DNA of 64,000 nt. It comes from an uncultured Oleiphilaceae bacterium (GTDB lineage Bacteria; Pseudomonadota; Gammaproteobacteria; Pseudomonadales; Oleiphilaceae). Shown here one piece after another: positions 1 through 10,300 of this stretch. The stretch is from positions 186,001 through 250,000 of the forward strand of contig CAJXUY010000002.1 of assembly GCA_913060665.1 (NCBI GenBank). Reading direction: 5' to 3'. The first letter of the stretch is position 1; every line of letters starts with the position of its first letter. The notes under the pieces were generated by a model. That model worked only from the letters and a program-made list of their open reading frames with translations. It was not told the DNA's origin and searched no databases. Position numbers and translations under genes: made by a program.

Positions 1-17
1 GCTATTTAATAACGTCT

Positions 18-1595
18 TTATTCCCACTCAATCGTTGCCGGTGGTTTAGACGAAATATCATAAGTCACTCGTGAAATACCGGAGATTTCATTGATAATGC
101 GATTTGAAACTAGTTCAAGCAAGTCATACGGTAAATGCGCCCACCTAGCCGTCATAAAGTCAATCGTCTCTACCGCTCGCAATGATACAACGTACTCATA
201 GCGGCGAGCATCTCCTACTACTCCTACCGATTTAACCGGTAGAAAAACCGTAAATGCCTGACTGGTCTTATGATAAAAATCCGCTCGATGAAGCTCTTCA
301 ATAAAGATCGCGTCAGCTCTACGCAATATATCCGCATATTCTTTTTTAACTTCGCCCAGAATACGAACACCTAAACCAGGCCCTGGAAATGGGTGGCGAT
401 AAACCATATCGTAAGGTAGCCCTAATTCCAAACCGAGCTTTCGAACCTCGTCTTTGAACAATTCTCGTAGTGGCTCAACAAGTTTTAGCTTCATATCTTC
501 TGGTAAGCCACCCACATTATGATGCGACTTTATGACATGCGCTTTACCCGTTTTGGAAGCAGCAGATTCGATCACATCAGGGTAAATAGTGCCCTGAGCC
601 AACCATTGAACATTTTCTATTTTTGCAGACTCCTGATCAAAAATTTCGATAAAAGTATTACCAATCACTTTACGTTTTTTCTCAGGGTCTGAAACACCTG
701 CTAAGCGAGAAAGAAACAACTCTGACTCATCAGCCCGAATAACCTTAACCCCCATATTCTTGGCAAACATATCCATCACCTGATCGCCCTCATTCAAGCG
801 AAGCAAGCCGTTATCAACAAAAACACAGGTTAATTGATCACCGATAGCCTTATGAAGCAAGGCGGCTACAACGGAGGAATCAACACCACCAGACAACCCA
901 AGTAGTACATGGTCACTGCCCACTTGTTCTCGAATTGTTTTGATCGCATCATCAGCAATATGACTCGGTGTCCAAAGCGCTTCACAGGCTGAAATAGACA
1001 ATATAAAGTGTTCTAGAATTCGTCCACCTTGCAGGGTATGGGTCACTTCCGGGTGAAATTGAACACCGTAAAAATGCTTTTCGCGGTGGAGCATACCGGC
1101 AATTGGCGCACTCTCAGTTGATGCCATCAACTCAAACCCTTCTGGAAGGGTAACCACTTTATCGCCGTGGCTCATCCAAACATCAAGTAGCGAATCACCT
1201 TGCTCACTTACATGATCTTTAATATCTAGCAGCAAATCATTGTCAGACTGAACCGTAATCTGAGCATACCCAAACTCACGCTGATCTGAACAGGCAACCT
1301 TTCCACCTAACTGCTCAGCCATGGTCTGCATACCATAGCAAATTCCTAATACCGGCACCCCCAGCGAGAAAATACACTCTGGAGCCCGTGGCGTTGAATC
1401 ACCCGTTACCGATTCAGGCCCGCCTGCCAGAATAATCCCTTTAGGGTTAAATTCCGTAATCTCGGCTTCAGTCATATCAAACGCACGAATTTCACAATAA
1501 ACGCCGATTTCCCGCACACGCCTTGCTATCAACTGTGTGTACTGTGAACCAAAGTCCAAAATTAATATGCGGTGAGCGTGAATATTTTGAGTCAT
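18..1595 (-). CDS. guaA: GMP synthase (glutamine-hydrolysing)
   Basis: Converts XMP to GMP using ATP and glutamine, the last step of guanine nucleotide synthesis in the cytosol. The 525-residue protein has the full family layout. A class I glutamine amidotransferase domain comes first, with nucleophile Cys86 in GICYGMQ and the His181/Glu183 pair in FHPEV. The ATP-pyrophosphatase domain follows with P-loop SGGVDS at 235-240, and then the C-terminal dimerisation domain. Length matches the family. ATG start; no strong Shine-Dalgarno is visible. It lies 115 bp downstream of guaB on the same strand, the usual guaBA order, with a hairpin in the gap that may attenuate read-through. Confidence 0.98.
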   Translation of the reverse strand: MTQNIHAHRILILDFGSQYTQLIARRVREIGVYCEIRAFDMTEAEITEFNPKGIILAGGPESVTGDSTPRAPECIFSLGVPVLGICYGMQTMAEQLGGKVACSDQREFGYAQITVQSDNDLLLDIKDHVSEQGDSLLDVWMSHGDKVVTLPEGFELMASTESAPIAGMLHREKHFYGVQFHPEVTHTLQGGRILEHFILSISACEALWTPSHIADDAIKTIREQVGSDHVLLGLSGGVDSSVVAALLHKAIGDQLTCVFVDNGLLRLNEGDQVMDMFAKNMGVKVIRADESELFLSRLAGVSDPEKKRKVIGNTFIEIFDQESAKIENVQWLAQGTIYPDVIESAASKTGKAHVIKSHHNVGGLPEDMKLKLVEPLRELFKDEVRKLGLELGLPYDMVYRHPFPGPGLGVRILGEVKKEYADILRRADAIFIEELHRADFYHKTSQAFTVFLPVKSVGVVGDARRYEYVVSLRAVETIDFMTARWAHLPYDLLELVSNRIINEISGISRVTYDISSKPPATIEWE

Positions 1596-1626
1596 AGGGA
1601 GTTAACCACTCTAGAGTAAACGCAAA

Positions 1627-1657
1627 ACGGGGCGAAGCAATAATGCTTCATCCCCGT
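1627..1657 (-). terminator. hairpin between guaB and guaA, possible attenuator
   Basis: Two stacked stems (acgggg with ccccgt, gaagca with tgcttc) enclose a four-base loop. On the minus strand the hairpin is followed by TTTTGCG. The T tract is short, so partial termination or mRNA processing between guaB and guaA is more likely than a full stop. Confidence 0.4.
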
Positions 1658-1710
1658 AATAAAATAGCAGATTTTCTTAAAATCAATCAGAATCTTAGTC
1701 AGCCCCATTA

Positions 1711-3207
<1,497 letters not shown>

Positions 3208-3218
3208 TTAATCGGACA

Positions 3219-3247
3219 ATTATATATAGGTCATCCAACACAGTAAA
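3219..3247 (-). promoter_or_regulatory. sigma-70 promoter of guaB
   Basis: On the minus strand, TTTACT (3242-3247; 4 of 6 to the -35 consensus), an exact 17-base spacer and a perfect TATAAT (3219-3224). Transcription would start near 3212, giving a leader of about 30 nt before the guaB ATG. Confidence 0.7.
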
Positions 3248-3261
3248 CCAGGCAATAGAAG

Positions 3262-4626
3262 ATGCAGAGTAATTCCTTTGAAGTTATGGGTAAAAAAAGA
3301 GTTTCGCTATCGGTTTCTGAACTAAATAGACAAGTAAAGCAGCTTTTGGAGGCCAGCTTCCTTCAAATTTGGGTAGAAGGTGAACTTACAAGCTTTGCCA
3401 AACCCTCTTCGGGCCACTGGTATTTCACACTTAAAGACAATAAAGCCCAAATACGCTGTGCCATGTTCAAAGGACAAAATCAACGACTGCGCTTTACTCC
3501 AAAAGAGGGCGACAAAGTCGTCGTTAGAACTAAAGTAAGCCTTTATGAAGGTCGTGGCGATTACCAACTGATTGTTGAATCCATGGAGCCAGCAGGTGCT
3601 GGCGACCTTCAAAAGGCATTTGAGCAACTCAAAGCCACATTAGCAGCAGAAGGCCTATTTGATCAAAACGCTAAAAAAGCATTACCCCCTCAACCAAAGG
3701 CCATTGCGGTCGTTACCTCGCCTACAGGTGCCGCTATACATGATATTCTTACTGTCTTGAAAAGGCGGTTCCCTGAAATTAAGGTAACCATCTATCCTAC
3801 CGCGGTTCAAGGAGAAGGTGCGGCAGCTGAAATCGCCCGCATGATTGAGCTCGCCAATTTACACAAAACAACAGATGTTATTATTGTTGGTCGGGGGGGC
3901 GGTTCACTGGAAGACCTATGGGCATTCAACGAAGAGGTCGTCGCCAGAGCCATATATGAAAGCGAGCTCCCTATTGTGAGTGCGGTAGGTCACGAAGTAG
4001 ACTTCACAATTGCAGACTTTGTATCTGACTATCGAGCACCCACTCCCTCAGCTGCTGCAGAAAAACTAAGCCCCGATCAATATGAGTGGCAGCAAAACCT
4101 TGATCACCTGATCGAACGCATCCAACATGCGATGCGCCGAAAAATTGCCATAGAGACACAAACACTCAACGGGCTTCGCTCACACATAAAACACCCAGGA
4201 AACAAATTACAAGACCATTTGGTTAGACTGAAGGAGCTCAACACTCGCCTTGATCAAAGCCAAAGCCGTCACCTGACCAAACTCAACCAAACACTTCACA
4301 CCCTTCACCAACGTTTATACAGTCAATCGCCTGCGGACAAAGTAGCCACTGCCAATAACACGGTCAAGCATGAATTCCAGAAGCTCACACGTTCGATGAC
4401 TCATACTCTAGAAACCAAACAACAGCAACTCATTAGAAATATCCGAACCCTCGAAGCGGTAAGCCCTTTGGCTACAATATCAAGGGGTTATGCCATTATT
4501 TCTAGTGAAAAAAACCCGGTAATCAGGTCTGTAGACGATGTAAAACAAGGCGAGCAGCTAAAGACCCAACTAACAGACGGCTACATACATAGCCAGATAG
4601 TTTCGATTGAGCCCTCAAGCCATTAG
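3262..4626 (+). CDS. xseA: Exodeoxyribonuclease VII large subunit
   Basis: Large subunit of the single-strand-specific exonuclease VII; works with XseB, which is not in this window. The 454 residues show an N-terminal OB-fold (about 15-115), the catalytic domain with SPTGAAIHD, GRGGGSLEDLWAFNE and GHEVDFTIADFVSDYRAPTP, then the long helical coiled region and a C-terminal segment with ISRGYAI. Length is normal. ATG at 3262 is used because an alignable helix follows it; a second ATG at 3286 would drop eight non-conserved residues. Divergent from guaB, as in many gammaproteobacteria. Confidence 0.96.
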   Translation: MQSNSFEVMGKKRVSLSVSELNRQVKQLLEASFLQIWVEGELTSFAKPSSGHWYFTLKDNKAQIRCAMFKGQNQRLRFTPKEGDKVVVRTKVSLYEGRGDYQLIVESMEPAGAGDLQKAFEQLKATLAAEGLFDQNAKKALPPQPKAIAVVTSPTGAAIHDILTVLKRRFPEIKVTIYPTAVQGEGAAAEIARMIELANLHKTTDVIIVGRGGGSLEDLWAFNEEVVARAIYESELPIVSAVGHEVDFTIADFVSDYRAPTPSAAAEKLSPDQYEWQQNLDHLIERIQHAMRRKIAIETQTLNGLRSHIKHPGNKLQDHLVRLKELNTRLDQSQSRHLTKLNQTLHTLHQRLYSQSPADKVATANNTVKHEFQKLTRSMTHTLETKQQQLIRNIRTLEAVSPLATISRGYAIISSEKNPVIRSVDDVKQGEQLKTQLTDGYIHSQIVSIEPSSH

Positions 4627-4800
4627 CATGCGCTAATAAAACTGTACCAACGAGATATAAACGGTAACGATTAAATAAGTAGGAAAAACTATGCTGTACG
4701 ATTTGCTTTACTCAGCATAAAATGTGCTCATTCACGCTCTATCACACTACATATAAATAGAAGCGAAAACTTTATTCATATCCAATGGAACAAAAAACCT

Positions 4801-6531
4801 ATGCGCGCTAGCCGTTATCTTATTGCAACTCAAAAGGAAACTCCTGCAGATGCCGAAGTCATTAGTCATCAGCTAATGCTCAGAGCAGGGATGATCAGAA
4901 AACTAGCTTCTGGCCTTTACACATGGTTACCGATGGGCTTGCGTGTACTGCGAAAAGTTGAAAATATTGTTCGCGAAGAGATGAATAAAGCAAACAGCCA
5001 AGAGCTATTGATGCCCGCTATTCAGCCTGCAGAGTTATGGGAAGAGTCAGGCCGATGGCAGGAATATGGCGGAGAGTTGTTACGTGTTAAAGACAGACAT
5101 AACCGTGATTTTTGTGTAGGCCCTACCCATGAAGAAGTCATCACCGACTTAATTCGCAACGAGTTGAGTAGTTATAAATCACTACCGGCTACCTTTTATC
5201 AAATACAGACGAAGTTTCGTGATGAGCGTCGCCCACGCTTTGGCATTATGCGCTCACGAGAGTTCATAATGAAAGATGCCTATTCATTTCACATTGACCA
5301 TGACTCTCTTGATGAAACTTACCAACAAATGTATCAAACCTACACCAATATTTTTAACCGGTTTGGATTAGATTTCAGAGCGGTACAAGCTGATTCAGGC
5401 AGCATTGGCGGCAGTGCATCTCACGAGTTCCACGTACTAGCGCAGTCAGGCGAAGATGACATTGCATTCAGTTCAGAAAGTGACTTTTCAGCTAATATTG
5501 AAATGGCAGAAGCCGTTGCGCCTGAAGGAGAGCGACCAGCGCCAGAAGCAGAGCTAAAAGAGGTCGCCACACCTGACCAGAAAACGATCGACGAAGTGGC
5601 CAAGCTACTTAATGTAGCCGCCAATAGTATCGCCAAGACATTGATTGTTAAAGGCACTGAGAACGACGAAGGGCAAACACCATTAATCGCACTGATCGTT
5701 CGCGGTGACCACACCCTAAATGAAATAAAAGCAGAAAAGATTGATGGCGTAGCAACACCACTTTGCTTGGCTTCAGACGAAGAAATAAACGCTGTAACCG
5801 GTTGTTCAACAGGCTCGCTAGGCCCTGTTTCACTAACGCTCAGAACCATCGTTGACCGAAGCGCAGCACACCTTTCTGATTTTGTCTGCGGAGCCAATAA
5901 AGAAGGCATTCATTTAACCGGCGTTAACTGGGGCCGAGATTGTCCGTTGGGCGAAATAGCTGACCTGCGTAATGTGGTTGAAGGTGATCAAAGCCCTGAT
6001 GGAAAAGGCACTATTGAGATTAAACGCGGGATAGAAGTCGGTCATATATTCAAGCTGGGCAACAAGTACAGCACCGCTATGAACGCAACGGTTCTAGATG
6101 TAAATGGAAAAGCCTCAGTCATGGAAATGGGCTGCTATGGTATTGGTGTATCCCGTGTTGTTGCCGCTTCAATTGAGCAAAACAACGATGAAAACGGTAT
6201 TATCTGGCCAGACGCAATAGCACCATTTCATATTGCGATCATTCCTATCAACATGCATAAATCTGACGTAGTCGCGGAAAAGTGTGAGAGTCTATATGAA
6301 GAGCTCACAAAAGCCGGATACGATGTATTACTCATGGATGAAGCAAAAGCACGCCTAGGTGGCATGCTGGCAGACGTTGAGCTAATCGGTATACCTCATC
6401 GAGTCGTCATCGGTGATAGAGGGCTAGAAAGCGGTAAGGTAGAATACAAAGGCCGCTTAGAGTCAGACAAACAAGAAATTGGTAGCGATGAAATAGTTGA
6501 TCTATTGAAGTCCAAAATAACATTAGATTAG
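4801..6531 (+). CDS. proS: Prolyl-tRNA synthetase
   Basis: Charges tRNA-Pro. This is the 576-residue bacterial class IIa form. Motif 2 is seen as [10 protein letters not shown] near 139-148, a YbaK-like editing insertion lies at about 225-385, motif 3 contains GCYGIGVSR near 443-451, and an anticodon-binding domain ([10 protein letters not shown] onward) closes the protein. ATG start, with a 174-bp gap after xseA; that gap holds a 7-bp inverted repeat (tatgctg/cagcata, 4690-4719) but no clear promoter. Followed by a decayed lytic transglycosylase gene. Confidence 0.98.
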   Translation: MRASRYLIATQKETPADAEVISHQLMLRAGMIRKLASGLYTWLPMGLRVLRKVENIVREEMNKANSQELLMPAIQPAELWEESGRWQEYGGELLRVKDRHNRDFCVGPTHEEVITDLIRNELSSYKSLPATFYQIQTKFRDERRPRFGIMRSREFIMKDAYSFHIDHDSLDETYQQMYQTYTNIFNRFGLDFRAVQADSGSIGGSASHEFHVLAQSGEDDIAFSSESDFSANIEMAEAVAPEGERPAPEAELKEVATPDQKTIDEVAKLLNVAANSIAKTLIVKGTENDEGQTPLIALIVRGDHTLNEIKAEKIDGVATPLCLASDEEINAVTGCSTGSLGPVSLTLRTIVDRSAAHLSDFVCGANKEGIHLTGVNWGRDCPLGEIADLRNVVEGDQSPDGKGTIEIKRGIEVGHIFKLGNKYSTAMNATVLDVNGKASVMEMGCYGIGVSRVVAASIEQNNDENGIIWPDAIAPFHIAIIPINMHKSDVVAEKCESLYEELTKAGYDVLLMDEAKARLGGMLADVELIGIPHRVVIGDRGLESGKVEYKGRLESDKQEIGSDEIVDLLKSKITLD

Positions 6532-6564
6532 TAAACTCCAATAAACCTATGGGTTTGGAGCAGC

Positions 6565-6939
6565 ATGGTCAGAAGTAGTTTGGAATCAGCAGTCACAATA
6601 ATGGTGGCAATGATGCTGACTACTTCTGCGTTTGGCCAGGTAGTGGCTTTGAGCGGTGTACAATATCCCGTGCAGGGGCTCAAGGGTTGACGCAAGTGAT
6701 GCCATTTTGGAAAAATGACATTGGCTGCCCCACTGACCAACGTAGACACCAACCTACGATATGGATGCCCAATACTTAAACACGATTATGGATGCTCAAT
6801 ACTTAAATACTATATTAATCAGGATAAAGGGAATTTAATAAGGGCATAGGCAACGTATAATGGAAGCTCGGGAAAGACTTGGTACCCTGAAAAGGTATTA
6901 ACCGCCTGGGAAAAGTACTGGTTTGTAAACAACATCTAA
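6565..6939 (+). pseudogene. Decayed SLT-type lytic transglycosylase
   Basis: Pieces of a transglycosylase SLT domain can be read across two frames. From 6642 one frame gives SGFERCTISRAGAQG followed by LTQVMPFWKNDIG, the typical heart of the domain. Near 6715-6755 the reading frame shifts to one giving NLRYGCPILK. A 27-bp tandem duplication then repeats the YGCxILK segment, and after NQDKGNLIRA an in-frame TAG interrupts what should be the LARYNG motif. The end reads YNGSSGKTWYPEKVL and AWEKYW before TAA at 6937. Upstream, 6565-6640 encodes a signal-peptide-like stretch (AVTIMVAMMLTTSAFGQ) in yet another frame, as if the middle of the gene were deleted. A transglycosylase gene next to proS occurs in related bacteria (recalled, not checked). 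Clearly non-functional as one protein. Confidence 0.8.
6761..6814 (+). repeat. 27-bp imperfect tandem duplication
   Basis: Two adjacent 27-bp copies, each starting atggatgc and containing caatacttaaa, differing at a few positions. It lies inside the transglycosylase pseudogene and duplicates the codons for YGCxILK, so it is one of the inactivating lesions and not a regulatory repeat. Confidence 0.85.
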
Positions 6940-6956
6940 GTTAGTTTTATTTTTAC

Positions 6957-7178
6957 ATGCAAAAAATTTCAATCGACCTCACTATATCTGCCGACGAGTG
7001 GCTCAAAGTCTATAAAGGACCTGTTAGGACGGTCAGCGCGACCAGCCTAGATGGTAGGCATATTCAATTCCCGGCCAACATCCTTCAACCCTATGTTACT
7101 CACTTCGGTATATCCGGCCGATTTGACATCTACTTTGATGATTCCGGTAAGTTCTCCTCTATTACGAAAGTTATCTGA
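6957..7178 (+). CDS. DUF2835 family protein
   Basis: A 73-residue soluble protein recognised as DUF2835 by its pattern: an N-terminal strand, YKGPVRTVSATSLDGRHIQF, then FPANILQPYVTHFGI and GRFDIYFDD. The family is small, widespread in gammaproteobacteria and of unknown function. It is often found near the large glutamate dehydrogenase, as here, where the two genes converge. The ATG is the only possible start because a stop lies five codons upstream; no Shine-Dalgarno is visible, so translation may be weak. Downstream is a REP-like hairpin. Confidence 0.85.
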   Translation: MQKISIDLTISADEWLKVYKGPVRTVSATSLDGRHIQFPANILQPYVTHFGISGRFDIYFDDSGKFSSITKVI

Positions 7179-7191
7179 TTTGAGTGTAATC

Positions 7192-7263
7192 ATCGCGACT
7201 TGAAAGCAGCTCCTACATTGGCGGAATTAAACTACCGCCATGTAGGAGTGCCACTTTGGCCCA
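7192..7263. repeat. REP/REPIN-like inverted element
   Basis: Two inverted copies of a tgtaggag-type sequence form a 14-bp stem with one bulge (7210-7224 with 7235-7248). The left arm, read on the minus strand, continues as gtaggagctgctttcaagtc. This matches the general look of short palindromic extragenic repeats of gammaproteobacteria. It sits between the convergent DUF2835 and glutamate dehydrogenase genes and could also act as a bidirectional transcript end. Confidence 0.65.
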
Positions 7264-7267
7264 AACC

Positions 7268-7305
7268 CTATGCACTAAATACAAGTGTCTATGCACTAAA
7301 TACAA
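7268..7305. repeat. 17-bp direct repeat, two copies
   Basis: The sequence ctatgcactaaatacaa occurs exactly at 7268-7284 and 7289-7305, separated by four bases, just after the glutamate dehydrogenase stop codon. Function unknown; possibly a slippage duplication. Confidence 0.9.
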
Positions 7306-7316
7306 TAGCCTAGAAC

Positions 7317-10300
7317 CTAATAGTCCACCTGATGCGCCGTACTTTGAGCAAGGTCAAGCAACTCCCGTAAGGCGACCGAATACATCGAGAACTCTGTATC
7401 AGTCGTCGTTTTCAACTCCGAAAGCATGACTGTCCATCGATCTATTAAGTCTCGATGGTAGTCGACCCAAATATCTAATCGCTTTTCAACATCATCAGGG
7501 GCGTTCTTCATTTTCAAAACACCGACTGTAAGAGCGCGCTGCTGCCAGTCTAAATCTTCTCGGAAGGCTTCTCTGGCCAATGCTTGCCAATGGGTAGTCG
7601 GCGTTAGGACGTTTAGTTGCTGACCAAACCAGCTCAAGTCAAGACGATCGCCCAGCGCATAATATACATTAGCCACCCGGCTGATAGGAGACCCACTCAT
7701 ATCCTGCGCTTCGATAATCCCTAGTGCTGAATATAAATGCCCCGCCCCTGCAACGGTTTCAGCAATATCTTTTGGCACCCCTTCTGTCGTCAGTTCGCTG
7801 TACGTTTTATCCCAATCAACCTTAGGGTCACCAGTCAAGTAATTAGATAGGTTGCTGGATATCTCCTGAATTCCTTTAGCAAATTTTTCCATATTCGCAG
7901 CGACATTAAGCTCACTGCGACGATTACGTAACAACCAACGACACGCTCTGCGGATCAGCCTCATCAATTCGCTCATCATTCTCATCTGAGTGTCACTGCT
8001 GATCTTATAATCCAACGCTTCTATTTGTTCCCACCAGTGCTCTAGTCTGAATGCATCCCTGGCTATTATATAAGCCAATGCTACCGCAGCTGAGGAAGCA
8101 CCTGTAGACTGCCTTAGCCGCTCGACAAATGTAATCCCCATATGGTTGACCATATCGTTAGCAATTTGAGTTGCTATAATTTCACGACGTAGCTTATGGT
8201 TATGCACCTCCTTACCGAATTTTTTAACCAGCTTGTCAGGAAACACCAACTCAATTTCATGAGATAAGCACTTATCATCAGGTAGCGAACTGTTGGTAAT
8301 GAGTTCTTTTAAGTCCCCTTTAACGTATGAAATAAGAACCGATAACTCTGGACGTGATAGTCCCTGCCCAACCGCTTTACGCTCAGCAATAACCTCATCA
8401 TCTGGGATAAATTCCAATGACCGATTAAGCTTACCGGAGGCCTCCATACTGTTGATAAGCCGTCGGTACTCTTCTACTCGAGATAGCGAATCAGAACATG
8501 CAATACTGATCGCCTGAGTCTGACGATAGTTATTTTTCAGTACCAGCTCTGATACGTCATCCGTCATATCAGACAGCATCTTGTTTCGCTGCTTCTCGGT
8601 TAAATCACCGTTCGCCACAACTTCATTCAATAAAATTTTGATATTGACCTCATGGTCAGAACAATCAACCCCTCCTGCATTATCAATGAAGTCCGTATTC
8701 AAACGCCCGCCCGCGATACTGAACTCAACACGTGCCAACTGGGTAAATCCAAGGTTTCCACCTTCACCGACTACTTTTGCGCGTATCTCTTTACCGTCAA
8801 TTCGCAAGCCATCATTTGCCTTATCACCTACATCATTATGGGATTCAGACGACGCTTTAAAGTAAGTACCAATTCCACCAATCCAGATCAGATCTACCTG
8901 CGCTTTTAAAATATGGGAAATTAACATATTGGGCGGCATGCGATCACAACTCGTGCCGAGTAACACTTTTATCTCATCACTAATCGGTATGGACTTCGCA
9001 GAACGGTTGAAAATTCCGCCACCTTTTGAGATTAATTTACTGTCATAATCCTCCCAAGACGATCGTGGCAAATCGAATAATCGCTGACGTTCAACAAAAC
9101 TCTTGGCTGCATCAGGGTTAGGGTCAATAAATATATGCATATGATTAAACGCAGCCACTAACTTAGTATGCTTAGACCGCAGCATACCGTTACCGAAGAC
9201 ATCGCCCGCCATATCGCCAACGCCCACAGCCGTAAAGTCTGTGGTGTCAGTATTATGCCCCTCTTCCCTAAAGAGTCGCTCAACCGAGACCCATGCACCT
9301 CGTGCGGTAATACCCATCTTTTTGTGGTCGTAGCCATAACTTCCCCCAGAGGCAAACGCATCTCCGAGCCAAAAGTTATAATCATCCGATATCTGGTTCG
9401 CAATATCAGAAAATGTTGCAGTGCCTTTATCGGCAGCCACCACCAAGTAGTAATCATCTTCATCATGCCTAACCACCTGTTCAGGAGGCAATAGCTCACC
9501 CTCAACCAAGTTATCAGTGACATCTAGTAAACCGCGAATAAAGGTTTGATAACACGCAACACCCTCTTTCATAAAGGCATCACGATCACCTTCCGGTAGT
9601 TTTTTGGCGACAAAACCACCCTTTGCCCCCACCGGAACAATGACGGCATTTTTAACCTGCTGCGCTTTAACCAAACCTAGTACTTCAGTCCGATAATCTT
9701 CATACCGGTCAGACCAACGCAAACCGCCTCTGGCGACTTTCCCTCCCCGTAAATGAACCCCTTCAATTCGCGGAGAATAGACAAAAATTTCAAACATGGG
9801 AACTGGAAGAGGTATATCTGGTATGGTTTTAGGGCTGATTTTGAACGACATATAGGACTTTTCTTTCCCTGATGACATCGCCTGATAATAGTTGGTTCTT
9901 AAGGTTGCCTTGGTTAAGTCTACATATAACCTGAGTATTTTATCTTCACTCAAGTTAGAGACGTTATCCAGGCCCTCATTGAAATCAATTTCGATTTTTT
10001 CTTGAACGGCCTTACGCTTAACGTCACTTGAATGTTTATTGGGTGAAAACCGCGCCTCAAATAGCGCCAAAATCTTCTCAGTTAATCCAACATGGTTAAC
10101 CAGCGTATTAGAAATAAAGTGCTGGCTATTACTCACCCGGATCTGCCTCATATACCGAGAGTACGAGCGCAACATTGCGATTTGGCGCCAATTCAAATAA
10201 GCAGCTAAAACCAACCGGTTAAATGGGTCACTCTCCGCTTCACCAGACCAAACCTTCTCGAATAACTGCTCAAAAATAGCCCTAACCTTATGTATATCAA

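Noticed and set aside
6528-6752. 74-codon minus-strand reading frame after proS
   Set aside because: It lies antisense over the lytic transglycosylase pseudogene, has no ribosome site and resembles nothing known.
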